Source: an uncultured Bacteroidota bacterium
GTDB lineage: Bacteria; Bacteroidota; Bacteroidia; Chitinophagales; Chitinophagaceae
Length of the DNA: 39,399 nucleotides
Direction of reading: 5' to 3'
NCBI GenBank assembly: GCA_903927185.1
Contig: CAIYLW010000061.1
Location: 1-39,399, forward strand
Position numbers and translations under genes: made by a program. The first letter of the stretch is position 1. Each line of letters begins with the position of its first letter. Below, one piece after another: positions 7,194-17,314 of the stretch. The notes beneath the pieces are model-generated. The model was not told where the DNA came from and searched no databases. It worked only from the letters and a program-made list of their open reading frames with translations.

Positions 7194-9618
7194 TAAATCC
7201 AATAGTGGGAGTTACCGTTGCATCCGAATTGATTAAATAATATGGGATAGCATTACTACCATTTTGTTTTATACCCTGCCCATCAGAGGTTAAGAAAGCA
7301 CTATTGTCGGCGTTTCTTTTAAATGTATAGATTGGCGCTGCAGTGCTTTTCGCTAAATACCAATTAGTAATATCCAAATAAAGATCAAAAGTTGTTTTTC
7401 TGAAATTCCATTTCTTATCTATTCTAATATCACTGGAATTAAAGTTTTTTAAACGGGTGGTATTTATCTGGCTGTAATCTAATATGCCTGAACCCAATGT
7501 TAAATAATTTGCGCGACTTAACAATTCATCATAAGGTGTATTAGGCACTCCACCTTGATAACGAAATTTCAATCCTAACTCCCAGTTTCTTGGAAATTGA
7601 TAGCCCATTGTAAAACTTAATAGATGTTTGTTATCCCATGAACTTGCTGCATACTTTCCAGCAGAATTGGTATATTCAGATCTAAATAAGGTATAGCTCA
7701 AAATTCCAAAAAAGTGTTTTGTTAATTTCTGTTGTGCAAAGAATTCAAATCCATAAGCCCTTCCTTTGCCATTTGAAATGATGGGTTCGTTACCCAGGAT
7801 AGATGCATCAGCGCCTAAATTGGATAAGCTGATACCATTTCGAATAGAGATAGGAACATTCGAATATTGTTTGTAAAATCCTTCTAAAGTAAACCTCGTT
7901 GATTCACTCTTTAAATGCTCCAGCCCAATCACATAATGTGTACTTGTAATATACTTCGCATCTTTATTTGCAAACTGTTGATTGTTTTGAAATCCTAGTA
8001 TCGTATAAGGCGGAATTTTTGAATAATTCCCAACAGAAGCATTCAACGTCCATTTGTCTGCAAGTACCAATGACATACTTATTCTAGGACTCAATGTTGA
8101 TAAAAGATTACCGCCATCGGAAGTAAATGAATTAACATCAGATCTAATACCAGCATTAATGCCTAATCTATTTTCAAAGAAACGTTTCCCTGCTTGAGCA
8201 AATACTCCCAGCTTATTAAAATTGATACTCGTGTAATATTGAAAAGTTTGCGCAGGCGTGATGATATTTCCTATATTATCGGTCACAGCTGCTTTGAAAA
8301 TTTGAAAAGTTTGATTGTCATAATGAACTATTTGTGCATCAGCACCATAAGAATATTTCCATCCATTAATATTTTTATTTACATCAAACCGCATTTTGTT
8401 TTCTGTTTCTTTAGAATTAACATCAAGTGTTTGAATGCCCTTTACAGGACCTAAGTTATTCTCATATTTTTCATTCTGATTACTGAAATCATTTCTACTT
8501 ATTGATAGATTCCAGAAACCATTATTAATTATTTTTTTTAAACTTATTCCGATTGTATAATTCCATTGTTGAATTGAAGGGTTGCTATTTAGAATGTATA
8601 GCTTTTCTGGTGTAGCTTTTTTAGGTGCTGCAAAACTAAATTCATCTATTGCACCTACACCTAGAAAACTAAGTGTAGTTTTTTTGTCGATCTGATGCGT
8701 GATCTTATACTGAAAATCCCAAAAATTAGGTCTTATGGGTAAATCAATTGCCTTAAATAATAATTGTAAATAACTTCTCCTGGCAGAAGCAAGAAAAGTT
8801 GTTTTGCCAGAATTTGACAAAGGACCTTCTAATGTAGTAGCAAGTTCCGTTGCACTTAATCTCACATTACCTTGTACACGATTCGCATTACCTTTCTTTT
8901 GTTTAAATTCAAATACAGAGGATAATGCATTATCAAATCTCGCATCAAAGGCTGAGGTACTCAACTTAACATCTTCTATAAAACTTACGTTCAAAATACC
9001 TGCCGGGCCTCCAGCACTTCCTTGTGTAGCAAAGTGATTGATCACAGGTATTTCAATGCCATCTAAATAGTAAACATTTTCATTGGGTGCACCACCTCTT
9101 ATAATGATATCATTCCTAAAACCAGCTGTACTTGCAGTACCACCTACACCTGGTAAGCTTTGAATTACCCTTGAAATATCGAAGTTTCCACCAGGATTTC
9201 TTTTGATTTCTTCAGTAGTTAGTCTTTGAACGCTTAATGGTGTTTCAAGGGTTGCAGCTTTAGCAGTCTTTCTTCCACTACTTGTTACTGTTAGTGCTTT
9301 TAATTCGTTTATGGATGGTTCCAATTCTATATTCAGGCTGTTTTCATTTCCTGAGCTAACCAGGGTATTGAATAAAGACACATCGTTGAAGCCGATAGAT
9401 GAAATTCGTAATGTATATGAACCTGTTTGAATTTGAATAATTCTAAATTTACCGGCACTATCAGAAATAACTTTTTTATTTCCTATTGTAATGGTAGCTC
9501 CTGAAACTATTTTCTGATCTATTTTATTGATAATAATCCCCGATATAGATCCCTTGTTCTGCGCTTCCGCTTTTAAAAATGATGCTATTATTAATGATGC
9601 TAAAAGAAGTGTTCTCAT
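7180..9618 (-). CDS. TonB-dependent receptor with carboxypeptidase-like regulatory domain
   Basis: With the start at the ATG at 9618 the protein has 812 residues and begins with a good signal peptide, MRTLLLASLIIASFLKAEAQ. It then has a CarboxypepD_reg-like beta-sandwich (about 20-105), a plug domain (about 120-235; IIIRGGAPNENVYYLDGIE is typical), and a long beta-barrel ending in GFIIEF with a terminal aromatic residue. An in-frame ATG at 9702 is less likely because the best promoter -7 box (9637-9644) lies downstream of it. The protein would import a large or scarce substrate across the outer membrane using TonB energy. There is no SusD partner, so a glycan SusCD system is not indicated; a siderophore, peptide or cofactor is possible. 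An S9 peptidase is divergent, which might hint at peptide use. Confidence 0.9.
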   Translation of the reverse strand: MRTLLLASLIIASFLKAEAQNKGSISGIIINKIDQKIVSGATITIGNKKVISDSAGKFRIIQIQTGSYTLRISSIGFNDVSLFNTLVSSGNENSLNIELEPSINELKALTVTSSGRKTAKAATLETPLSVQRLTTEEIKRNPGGNFDISRVIQSLPGVGGTASTAGFRNDIIIRGGAPNENVYYLDGIEIPVINHFATQGSAGGPAGILNVSFIEDVKLSTSAFDARFDNALSSVFEFKQKKGNANRVQGNVRLSATELATTLEGPLSNSGKTTFLASARRSYLQLLFKAIDLPIRPNFWDFQYKITHQIDKKTTLSFLGVGAIDEFSFAAPKKATPEKLYILNSNPSIQQWNYTIGISLKKIINNGFWNLSISRNDFSNQNEKYENNLGPVKGIQTLDVNSKETENKMRFDVNKNINGWKYSYGADAQIVHYDNQTFQIFKAAVTDNIGNIITPAQTFQYYTSINFNKLGVFAQAGKRFFENRLGINAGIRSDVNSFTSDGGNLLSTLSPRISMSLVLADKWTLNASVGNYSKIPPYTILGFQNNQQFANKDAKYITSTHYVIGLEHLKSESTRFTLEGFYKQYSNVPISIRNGISLSNLGADASILGNEPIISNGKGRAYGFEFFAQQKLTKHFFGILSYTLFRSEYTNSAGKYAASSWDNKHLLSFTMGYQFPRNWELGLKFRYQGGVPNTPYDELLSRANYLTLGSGILDYSQINTTRLKNFNSSDIRIDKKWNFRKTTFDLYLDITNWYLAKSTAAPIYTFKRNADNSAFLTSDGQGIKQNGSNAIPYYLINSDATVTPTIGFIIEF

Positions 9619-9636
9619 CCTTATTATTTGAATTTG

Positions 9637-9644
9637 CAAATATA
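9637..9644 (-). promoter_or_regulatory. Promoter -7 box for the TonB-dependent receptor
   Basis: On the minus strand TATATTTG exactly matches the Bacteroidota -7 consensus TAnnTTTG. It lies 18 bases before the ATG at 9618. No clear TTG -33 element is at the ideal distance. It supports 9618 over 9702 as the start codon. Confidence 0.5.
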
Positions 9645-9735
9645 AAATAGATACTTTAAGACTATTTATCCATTTGTGTAAAAGCCAAAATATTCTACTC
9701 AAGCTGCCTTATATTTAAGGGATAATTGAGTAGAT

Positions 9736-12678
9736 ATGAAACATTTCTTTCTTACATTTTGTTTGATTGGCTTTGCAAATTTATTAAATGCTCAGAAAAA
9801 ACCTTTGGACCATTCTGTTTATGATAGCTGGCAGTCAATTGGGGAGCGTATATTAAGCAATGACGGTAAATACATTGCTTTTACAGTAAATCATCAAGAA
9901 GGGGATGCAAATTTGGTTTTACAGTCTGTGTATGGAAACTATAAAAAGGAATTCGCTAGGGGATATGCCGCTGAATTTACAGAAGATAGTCGTTTCTTGG
10001 TTTTCAAGTTGAAGCCAACATTCAAAGAAACGCGGGATGCAAAGATTAAAAAGAAAAAAACGGATGAAATGCCTAAAGATAGCTTGGCATTTATTGACCT
10101 GCGTACAGATAGCCTTGTAAAATTTCCTAAAATTAAAAGTTTCAAATTGCCTGAAGACTCTGGCAATTGGTTGGCTTGGCTCTCTGAAAAAGGAGCAACT
10201 GATAATAAGCCCAAAACGGAATTAGATTCTGTTGCTAAACTGAATGCGATGGCTAATTATTCTGATAGTTTATTGCATATGGTGGATAGCATACGTTTGA
10301 AAATCTATGATGCTAAATTAAGGGGCATGAGTATTTTGCAATCTTCCAAAAAATCAGCTGGAAATAAATCTACAGAAGATCCAATTGAAGAAGGATCAGA
10401 ACTTAACCTACGCAATTTATTAACCGGTGAACAGCAAACATTTAAATTAGTTACAGAATACTTTTTCAATAAAAAAGGAAATACTCTGGTTTATGAAACC
10501 AGTAAAAAAACAGGCGATAGTTTAGTAAAACCGCTTGTGGTAAAATTGAATTTAGATAAAAACATTGCTAAAACAATTTTCGAAAACTTCAATGACGCTA
10601 AAGGGTATCAATTAGATGAATCAGGATCTCAATTGGCATTTGTGGCAGAAAGAGATAGCAGCACTAAGGCGCTGCTGAAATTTTATAAACTATATTATTT
10701 TAAAGAAGGTGCAGATAGTGCCAAATTATTAGCAGATAAAACTAGTGCTGGAATGCCAACAGGTTTTTCTGTAAGTGATAACCCCAATATACTTTTTAGT
10801 AAAAATGGGAAAGAGTTGTTTTTTGGAACAGCCCCTATTCTTCCTGCAAAAGATACCAGCCTTCCTGAATTTGAGAGAGTATCTGTAGATGTCTGGCATT
10901 ACAATGACGACTATTTGCAACCAATGCAATTAAAAAATTTAGAATCGGATTTGAAAAAAAGTCATATTGCAAGATTTGATTTTGAAAAAAATGAAATTGT
11001 TCAATTGGGAAGTCCCGATTATCGCTCCTTTTATTTAACTAGAGAAGGAGATGGATCTGTAGCTTATGCAGTTGCTGATAAAGGAAAAAGAGTTGCCTTG
11101 CAATGGCAGGGTTTTATTGAAAGCGATCTTTATTTATTTAATGTACAAAATGGTCAAAAGAATTTAATCCAATCTGATTTTAAAGGAAATATTTTTCCTT
11201 CGTACACTGGAAAATATCTGTTATCGTATGATGATAAAAAAAGAAATTATAGTGCTTATAATGCTGATAAAAAGCAAACTGTAGGGATTGCGAAAGACAT
11301 TAAATTTTCACTATTTGATGTAGAAAACGATATGCCTGATGATCCTAATGATTATGGAATTTTAGGATGGTTGGAAAACGACGAAGCTATTTTTATATAT
11401 GATGAATTTGACATCTGGCAGGTTGATCCTCAAGGTGTCAAATCTTCCATTTGTATCACAGGAGGGTTAGGAAGAAAAAATAAGATTACCTATCGAAATA
11501 TTGTATTAGATAAAGATGTAAAATTTTATAAGAAAGGGCAACAATTATTATTCAGTTCATACAATAATATGGATAAAACATCTGGATTGGTTTGGTATAG
11601 CTTAGGCACTGTATTTGTGCCTTCTGTTACTTATCCTGCAAGAATCACATCAGCTAAAAAAGCAAAAGAGGCAAATATTTTCAGCTATGCAACTGAAAAT
11701 TACCAGCATGCTGCAGATATCAGAGTAACAGATATTACTCTGAACAATTTTAATGATTCCAAAATATTTCCAGGCACTATTTTATTTGAACCTAACCCAC
11801 AACAACATGATTATAATTGGGGTACGGCAGAATTGTTTAAATGGAAAGCATATACAGGGAAAGAGGCAGAAGGAATTATTTATAAACCAGAAGATTTCGA
11901 TGCTAAGAAGAAATATCCCATGATTGTATATTTCTATGAAAGAAATAATAACACCTTATATAATTATAATGCTCCTTCTCCTACTCCTTCTAGATTAAAT
12001 ATCCCATTTTTTGTGAGTAGAGGTTATGTGGTTTTTGTTCCTGATATCTGGTATAAAACTGGTTTTCCTGGTCAAGGTGCATATGATTACATAGTAAGCG
12101 GTACAAGAGCTGTGGTAAAACAAGGATATGTAGATAGTACAAAACTTGGATTACAGGGTCAGAGCTGGGGCGGCTTTCAAATTGTATATCTGATTACTAA
12201 AACAAATTTATATGCGGCAGCTTGGGCGGGTGCTCCAGTTGCAAACATGACAAGTGCATATGGTGGTATTCGCTGGGGAAGTGGTATGAACCGCCAGTTC
12301 CAATACGAAAAAACACAAAGTAGGATTGGAGCCACACTTTGGGAAAAACCTAATTTGTATTTACAAAATTCTGCTTTATTCTCTTTGCCTAAAGTAACAA
12401 CACCATTAGTAATCATGGCTAATGATGCGGATGATGCAGTGCCTTGGTATCAAGGGATTGAAATGTTTACTGGAATGCGCAGACTTGGTAAAAAAGTATG
12501 GATGTTAAACTATAATAATGAAGCACATAACTTGGTTGAAAGAAGAAATCGGAAAGACATTCAAATTCGCGAACAACAATTCTTTGATTATTTATTAAAG
12601 GGAGATAAGCCAGCTAAATGGATTAGTGATGGAATCCCAGCAATATTGAAAGGAAGGGATTGGGGGTTGGAAAAGTAA
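9736..12678 (+). CDS. S9 family (prolyl oligopeptidase-type) serine peptidase
   Basis: This 980-residue secreted or periplasmic protein starts with a signal peptide (MKHFFLTFCLIGFANLLNA, then QKK). A long beta-propeller region (about 25-670) precedes a C-terminal alpha/beta-hydrolase domain. The catalytic Ser is in GLQGQSWGGFQ at residue 810, the Asp in NDADDAV near residue 899, and the His in NEAHN at residue 931, so the triad is complete. S9 enzymes of this kind cut short peptides, often releasing dipeptides or acting after Pro. It is divergent from a TonB-dependent receptor across a gap of about 117 bp. A 75-residue charged insertion (near 100-230) makes it somewhat longer than the family norm. 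Substrate unknown. Confidence 0.9.
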   Translation: MKHFFLTFCLIGFANLLNAQKKPLDHSVYDSWQSIGERILSNDGKYIAFTVNHQEGDANLVLQSVYGNYKKEFARGYAAEFTEDSRFLVFKLKPTFKETRDAKIKKKKTDEMPKDSLAFIDLRTDSLVKFPKIKSFKLPEDSGNWLAWLSEKGATDNKPKTELDSVAKLNAMANYSDSLLHMVDSIRLKIYDAKLRGMSILQSSKKSAGNKSTEDPIEEGSELNLRNLLTGEQQTFKLVTEYFFNKKGNTLVYETSKKTGDSLVKPLVVKLNLDKNIAKTIFENFNDAKGYQLDESGSQLAFVAERDSSTKALLKFYKLYYFKEGADSAKLLADKTSAGMPTGFSVSDNPNILFSKNGKELFFGTAPILPAKDTSLPEFERVSVDVWHYNDDYLQPMQLKNLESDLKKSHIARFDFEKNEIVQLGSPDYRSFYLTREGDGSVAYAVADKGKRVALQWQGFIESDLYLFNVQNGQKNLIQSDFKGNIFPSYTGKYLLSYDDKKRNYSAYNADKKQTVGIAKDIKFSLFDVENDMPDDPNDYGILGWLENDEAIFIYDEFDIWQVDPQGVKSSICITGGLGRKNKITYRNIVLDKDVKFYKKGQQLLFSSYNNMDKTSGLVWYSLGTVFVPSVTYPARITSAKKAKEANIFSYATENYQHAADIRVTDITLNNFNDSKIFPGTILFEPNPQQHDYNWGTAELFKWKAYTGKEAEGIIYKPEDFDAKKKYPMIVYFYERNNNTLYNYNAPSPTPSRLNIPFFVSRGYVVFVPDIWYKTGFPGQGAYDYIVSGTRAVVKQGYVDSTKLGLQGQSWGGFQIVYLITKTNLYAAAWAGAPVANMTSAYGGIRWGSGMNRQFQYEKTQSRIGATLWEKPNLYLQNSALFSLPKVTTPLVIMANDADDAVPWYQGIEMFTGMRRLGKKVWMLNYNNEAHNLVERRNRKDIQIREQQFFDYLLKGDKPAKWISDGIPAILKGRDWGLEK

Positions 12679-12679
12679 A

Positions 12680-12730
12680 AAGTGGATCTGCGTAAATCCG
12701 CATTATCAACGTAATCGGTGTGCCATAAAA
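12680..12730. repeat. Possible fragment of a dispersed intergenic repeat
   Basis: The gap between the convergent S9 peptidase and trmN6 genes contains GGATCTGCGTAAATCCGCAT followed by ATCAACGTAATCGGTGTGCCAT. The first part is a loose palindrome (GGAT-TGCG / CGCA-ATCC style). I recall very similar strings in intergenic regions of other Bacteroidota. No second copy is in this window, so the call rests on memory and on the partial symmetry. Confidence 0.25.
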
Positions 12731-12746
12731 GCATCCAATTGAAACG

Positions 12747-13469
12747 TTATAATGTCATATAGAATTTCTTCAAAAGTTCTTTAAATCTATCTGAATAAAC
12801 CCTATTATCCTGAATGATGATTTCTTCAGATAATGGGGTTCGTTTGTTTTTGGAAAATACTAAAAAAGTTCTAAAATAACCATGCTTTGAACTTTGTTTG
12901 ATATCAGCATTCGCATGCAGATAGAGATTTCTATGCAATGCTAATTGAATCATTTCTTCTTTTCGATGGTAGGGCAGAAGTATTGCTGAAATCCCATCCT
13001 GTTTAAGCTTTTGATCAATGATGGTTGCTAAGTCAGATAAGTTCAATGTTGCACTATGTAATGCAAGATTTTTTTTTTCATCTGGAGATGTAAGATCATT
13101 TTCATAAAAAGGGGGATTACTTATAATACTGTCGTATACTGTTTTGGAATCCCAGGTTTTAATATCTGCTTCATAAACTTTTATGTTTGAAGAAAAGGAT
13201 GAATCAGAAACGTTTTCGGAAGCCTGCATGGCAGCTGAAGCCTCCATTTCAATAGCATCAATTGTACAATTAATTTCCTGTGCAGTCATTAAACTAAGCA
13301 GTCCAGTTCCTGTTCCAATATCAAGGATGCTTAATTGATAGGTAAATTTTTTCTCTTGTAAAAATTCAACTACCCATGCACCAAACAAACAAGCATCAGT
13401 ACACACTTTCATGGCACAGTGTTCTTGCTCGATTTTGAATTGTTTGAATTGGAAGTAATTATTCGACAC
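12747..13469 (-). CDS. trmN6: tRNA1(Val) (adenine37-N6)-methyltransferase TrmN6-like
   Basis: This 240-residue class I SAM-dependent methyltransferase has the glycine-rich SAM motif LDIGTGTGLLSL at residues 49-60 and the catalytic N-6 adenine motif NPPFYEN at residues 118-124. The N-terminus (FQFKQFKIEQEHCAMKVCTDA) is characteristic of the YfiC/TrmN6 family, which methylates A37 of tRNA1-Val, next to the anticodon. A general N6-adenine or protein methyltransferase of the same fold is a less likely alternative. It stands alone on the minus strand, with a repeat-containing gap upstream separating it from the sdh operon. The start at 13469 matches the family N-terminus. Confidence 0.87.
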   Translation of the reverse strand: MSNNYFQFKQFKIEQEHCAMKVCTDACLFGAWVVEFLQEKKFTYQLSILDIGTGTGLLSLMTAQEINCTIDAIEMEASAAMQASENVSDSSFSSNIKVYEADIKTWDSKTVYDSIISNPPFYENDLTSPDEKKNLALHSATLNLSDLATIIDQKLKQDGISAILLPYHRKEEMIQLALHRNLYLHANADIKQSSKHGYFRTFLVFSKNKRTPLSEEIIIQDNRVYSDRFKELLKKFYMTL

Positions 13470-13518
13470 GTGAGTAAAGGTAAGTGATAAGAGATAAGTA
13501 TGTAGTGTGGATGGAAAT

Positions 13519-13656
13519 GTTAACCCTAGGCTTCAGCCCTTATGCTGTGATACATATATCAGAATACTTTTTTTGATTTGAAAGTGGGAATTGTAAGGGC
13601 TAAAGCCCTGTTTTTCGAATTGCATTTTAATCCCCAGTCTAAAGGCCGGGGTTAAC
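13519..13656. repeat. Palindromic intergenic repeat, copy A (GTTAACCC family)
   Basis: This element of about 138 bp is bounded by GTTAACCC at 13519 and the inverted GGGGTTAAC at 13648-13656. Inside it are a short palindrome AGGGCTAAAGCCCT (13596-13609) and a second hairpin CCCCAGTC-TAAA-GGCCGGGG (13632-13651). Related sequence occurs at 23487-23560 and 37176-37382. It resembles REP/BIME-type elements. No transposase is encoded here. Confidence 0.7.
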
Positions 13657-13691
13657 ATTTTTTATAATTTCTAGCATCTCTTAAACATAAC

Positions 13692-13727
13692 AAAAAAAAA
13701 CGCCCCGAATTAATTCGGGGCGTTTTT
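13692..13727 (-). terminator. Strong intrinsic terminator of the sdh operon
   Basis: CGCCCCGAATTAATTCGGGGCG is a perfect palindrome at 13701-13722, with nine A's to its left and five T's to its right. Read on minus it lies 21 bases after the sdhB stop and ends in a run of U's. It could also work on the plus strand. It is one of the clearest terminators in the window. Confidence 0.92.
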
Positions 13728-13743
13728 AAAATCAGATTTCTTT

Positions 13744-14508
13744 TTATTTATCAGAACTTAGACTAGAGAATAAGTATTCTTTGTTTAAGCGTGCAATATT
13801 GCTGATTGAAATTTCTTTAGGACAAGTTGCTTCGCAGGCACCGGTATTGGTACATGCACCAAATCCTTCTTTATCCATTTGTGCAACCATATTCAACACC
13901 CTTGATTTTCTTTCAGGTTCACCTTGTGGTAATAAGGCTAAGTGTGAAACCTTAGCACTCAAGAATAACATAGCTGAACTGTTTTTACATGCTGCTACGC
14001 AAGCGCCACAACCAATACACATAGCAGCTGCAAATGAAGCATCTGCATGATCTTTATTTATCGGCAATGAATTTCCATCAACTGCATTACCAGTATTAAC
14101 GCTGATATATCCTCCTGCCTGAATAATACGATCAAAAGCAGAACGATCTACCATCAAATCTTTGATCACTGGAAATGCACCTGCTCTCCATGGTTCAACT
14201 ACGATTGTATCGCCATCTTTAAAAGCACGCATATGCAATTGACAAGTAGTGTTCGCCATCCAAGGTCCATGTGGTTTGCCATTAATATATAAAGAACATT
14301 GTCCACAAATACCTTCTCTACAATCATGGTCGAAAGCAATCGGCTCTCCACCTTCTACGATTAATTTTTCATTTAAAACATCAATCATTTCCAAGAACGA
14401 CATTTCCGAAGAAATATCCTTTACTTGATAGCTTACAAAACCACCTTTGTCCTTACTGTTTTTTTGTCTCCACACTTTAACAGTCAAATTCATATTGTAG
14501 TGTTCCAT
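13744..14508 (-). CDS. sdhB: Succinate dehydrogenase/fumarate reductase iron-sulfur subunit
   Basis: This 254-residue protein has the full set of cluster ligands. The [2Fe-2S] cluster is bound by C63, C68, C71 and C89 (CREGICGQC...C). The [4Fe-4S] and [3Fe-4S] ligands lie in [12 protein letters not shown] (164-174) and [13 protein letters not shown] (219-230). It carries electrons from the flavin in SdhA to the membrane quinone/haem subunit. It is the last gene of sdhC-sdhA-sdhB, 66 bases after sdhA, and is followed by a strong terminator. The start could be 14508 (MEHYNMNLT) or the internal ATG at 14493 (MNLTVKVW), the more usual family start; neither has a Shine-Dalgarno. Confidence 0.96.
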   Translation of the reverse strand: MEHYNMNLTVKVWRQKNSKDKGGFVSYQVKDISSEMSFLEMIDVLNEKLIVEGGEPIAFDHDCREGICGQCSLYINGKPHGPWMANTTCQLHMRAFKDGDTIVVEPWRAGAFPVIKDLMVDRSAFDRIIQAGGYISVNTGNAVDGNSLPINKDHADASFAAAMCIGCGACVAACKNSSAMLFLSAKVSHLALLPQGEPERKSRVLNMVAQMDKEGFGACTNTGACEATCPKEISISNIARLNKEYLFSSLSSDK

Positions 14509-14574
14509 TCTATAGAGTTTGTCGTTTGTTAAGTCAAAATTCGAAATTCAAAAACTGAATCAACCGTTTAATAA

Positions 14575-16548
14575 TTATTTATAAGATCGTTGAGATGGTT
14601 TTACAACATCATAGATCAATGGTTCCTTGTGAAGGGTCCATTCATGTTCTGCTTTGTATTCCCAGGCTGCTACATACATATAATTTGCATCATCACGTAA
14701 AGCTTCGCCATCTTCTGTTTGATATTCTTCTCTGAAGTGACCGCCACAGCTTTCATTTCTATTTAATGCATCGATACACATCAATTCACCTAATTCAATA
14801 AAATCGGCTACACGATTTGCTTTATCTAATTCAGGGTTCATCTCATTGATTTCACCAGGGATGCGTACATCACTCCAGAATTCTTTTTTTAGAGCTTGAA
14901 CTTCTTTAATGGCATCTTGTAACCCTTTTTCATTTCGAGCCATACCACATTTATCCCAAATGATTTTACCTAAACGTTTATGGAAACTTTCAACTGATTG
15001 TTTACCCTTAATGTTCATTAATTTTTGAATTCTTTCACCAGCAACTAGTTCTGCTGCAGCAAAAGCGGGGTGCGTGGTTTCAATTGCTTTGCTATAAATA
15101 TCGTCGGCCAAATTATTACCCAAAGTATAAGGAACAACAAAATATCCATCAGCTAACCCTTGCATCAATGCAGAAGCGCCTAAGCGATTCGCACCATGAT
15201 CGCTAAAGTTTGCTTCACCTAAACAATACAATCCTTTTACAGTAGTTTGTAATTCATAATCCACCCATAATCCACCCATGGTATAATGTACCGCAGGATA
15301 AATACGCATTGGGAATTCGTAAGGATTTTCGCCAGTAATCTTTTCGTACATATCGAATAGGTTACCATATTTTTCTTTCACAACTTCTTTACCCAAAACA
15401 ATGATGTCTTCGATACTCATATGATCATTACCTTCTTTACCTGCTTCAATTTTACCATAACGAACTATGGCATCTGCGAAATCAAGGTAAACTGCTTGCT
15501 TGCTTGTTCCAACACCATAACCTTCGTCACATCTTTCTTTTGCTGCGCGAGAAGCTACATCACGTGGTACTAAATTTCCAAATGCGGGATATCTTCTTTC
15601 TAAATAATAATCTCTTTCTTCTTCAGGAATATCAATCGCTTTTCTTTCGTCGTTTTTCTTGTTGGGAACCCAGATACGACCATCATTACGAAGTGATTCT
15701 GACATCAATGTTAATTTAGATTGGTGATCACCACTAACTGGGATACAAGTTGGGTGGATCTGAGTAAAGCATGGATTTGCAAATGCAGCACCATCTTTAT
15801 GCGCTTTCCAGGCCGCTGTTACATTGCAGCCCATTGCATTAGTTGATAGATAAAAAACGTTACCATATCCGCCAGTACATAATAAAACTGCATGTCCAAA
15901 ATGTCTTTCTAATTCACCACTTACTAAATTACGTGCTATAATTCCACGTGCTTTGTCATCTATCTTCACTACTTCCAACATCTCATGACGGGGATACATT
16001 TTTACATTACCCAAAGCAACTTGTCTTTCCAAAGCTTGGTAAGCACCTATTAATAATTGCTGTCCTGTTTGGCCAGCAGCATAAAATGTTCTTTGTACTT
16101 GGGTACCTCCAAATGAACGGTTGCTTAATAATCCACCATATTCACGAGCGAAGGGAACACCTTGCGCTACGCATTGGTCAATAATATTTCCACTCACTTC
16201 AGCTAAACGATGAACGTTTGCTTCACGAGCTCGATAATCTCCCCCTTTAATGGTATCGTAGAATAAACGGAAAATACTGTCACCATCGTTTTGATAGTTT
16301 TTAGCAGCATTAATACCACCCTGAGCGGCAATACTATGTGCACGACGTGGAGAATCCTGATAACAGAAAGCCTTTACTTTATAACCCAACTCCCCTAATG
16401 AAGCAGCTGCTGAAGCACCAGCTAAACCGGTACCCACTACAATTACTTCTAATTTACGCTTGTTGGCAGGGTTTACTAGTTTACAATGTCCCTTATAATC
16501 GGTCCATTTATCATCTAAAGACCCCGAAGGGATTTTCGCGTCTAACAT
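14575..16548 (-). CDS. sdhA: Succinate dehydrogenase/fumarate reductase flavoprotein subunit
   Basis: This 657-residue flavoprotein has the dinucleotide-binding [15 protein letters not shown] near residues 36-50. The region [15 protein letters not shown] contains the histidine that normally holds FAD covalently. HPTCIP and the Arg-rich active-site region [10 protein letters not shown]...[11 protein letters not shown] complete the succinate/fumarate site. It oxidises succinate to fumarate in the TCA cycle (or the reverse), on the cytoplasmic side of the inner membrane. The length and order C-A-B match the Bacteroidota/Bacillus-type enzyme with one di-haem cytochrome b anchor. Confidence 0.97.
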   Translation of the reverse strand: MLDAKIPSGSLDDKWTDYKGHCKLVNPANKRKLEVIVVGTGLAGASAAASLGELGYKVKAFCYQDSPRRAHSIAAQGGINAAKNYQNDGDSIFRLFYDTIKGGDYRAREANVHRLAEVSGNIIDQCVAQGVPFAREYGGLLSNRSFGGTQVQRTFYAAGQTGQQLLIGAYQALERQVALGNVKMYPRHEMLEVVKIDDKARGIIARNLVSGELERHFGHAVLLCTGGYGNVFYLSTNAMGCNVTAAWKAHKDGAAFANPCFTQIHPTCIPVSGDHQSKLTLMSESLRNDGRIWVPNKKNDERKAIDIPEEERDYYLERRYPAFGNLVPRDVASRAAKERCDEGYGVGTSKQAVYLDFADAIVRYGKIEAGKEGNDHMSIEDIIVLGKEVVKEKYGNLFDMYEKITGENPYEFPMRIYPAVHYTMGGLWVDYELQTTVKGLYCLGEANFSDHGANRLGASALMQGLADGYFVVPYTLGNNLADDIYSKAIETTHPAFAAAELVAGERIQKLMNIKGKQSVESFHKRLGKIIWDKCGMARNEKGLQDAIKEVQALKKEFWSDVRIPGEINEMNPELDKANRVADFIELGELMCIDALNRNESCGGHFREEYQTEDGEALRDDANYMYVAAWEYKAEHEWTLHKEPLIYDVVKPSQRSYK

Positions 16549-16613
16549 ATATCCAAGTTTACTATGATTAGAATATCGTATTTAATAATTCGTAGCTACC
16601 AATTTGTAAAGTT

Positions 16614-17285
16614 TTAGCTAAGCCAACCCAAATAAAAACTCAATGGCATCATTACAAATGCCACAGTGATGATCACAGAAAAACCATAACCAATACTGGT
16701 AAGTATCTGATTATATTTTTTATTATGAACCCCCATCGTTTTGAAAGCACTTTGAAAACCATGCGCCAAATGATAGCCTAAAGACAAACAGCCCAATACA
16801 TAAACAATTACCACCCATAATTCTGAGAAGGTAGTTTTCATTTTTGCGTAAAGATCAATTTCTTCGCCCAACATAAAATTTTGGTGAGATCTATTCGGGA
16901 ACCAAAAATTACTCATGTGTAAGATTAGGAACAAAAGAATTAGCGTACCTAAAATTCCCATGCTTCTGCTATACCATTTACTACCTTTGTTCCCGTAATT
17001 ATTAGCATATGCAACGCCTCTTTTACTGCGATTAGAAAATTCTAACATCAGTCCTTGAATAATGTGTAGAATGAGGCCGGCAAATAAACCGATTTCTAAA
17101 ATTCTAGGAACCACATTAGCACCCATGAAATGTGCGCCAGCGTTAAACATTTTACCACCGTCGTTAGCCCAAATACATGCGTTCAAACTAACGTGAACCA
17201 ATAAAAACAGAATTAGAAAAATGCCGGTGAAACCCATGACTAATTTCTTTCCGACAGACGAAGTAAAGACTTGTTTCCAGGTCAT
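16614..17285 (-). CDS. sdhC: Succinate dehydrogenase cytochrome b subunit (b558-type, di-haem anchor)
   Basis: This 223-residue membrane protein has five hydrophobic segments and conserved histidines in predicted helices (LLVHVSLNA, GAHFMG, LILHIIQG, LFLILHMSN, GYHLAHGFQS). These fit the single-subunit di-haem b558 anchors that bind menaquinone in Bacillus-like and Bacteroidota complex II. It opens the sdhC-sdhA-sdhB operon; sdhA follows after 65 bases. A good Bacteroidota promoter lies 30 bases upstream. Confidence 0.93.
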   Translation of the reverse strand: MTWKQVFTSSVGKKLVMGFTGIFLILFLLVHVSLNACIWANDGGKMFNAGAHFMGANVVPRILEIGLFAGLILHIIQGLMLEFSNRSKRGVAYANNYGNKGSKWYSRSMGILGTLILLFLILHMSNFWFPNRSHQNFMLGEEIDLYAKMKTTFSELWVVIVYVLGCLSLGYHLAHGFQSAFKTMGVHNKKYNQILTSIGYGFSVIITVAFVMMPLSFYLGWLS

Positions 17286-17314
17286 AATGCAAATTTAGAT
17301 TTGAGAAATCGCTG

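Noticed and set aside
9619..9702. A longer TonB-dependent receptor beginning at an ATG at 9702.
   Set aside because: It would place 28 atypical residues before a textbook signal peptide, and the best promoter -7 box lies downstream of that ATG.
7180..12678. A SusCD-type polysaccharide utilisation locus around the TonB-dependent receptor.
   Set aside because: No SusD-like lipoprotein, glycoside hydrolase or anti-sigma/sigma pair is adjacent; the divergent gene is a peptidase.
13781..14050. An 89-codon plus-strand frame opposite sdhB, and similar frames opposite sdhA (15504-16571).
   Set aside because: They are antisense shadows of strongly conserved genes, and their translations show no recognisable domain.
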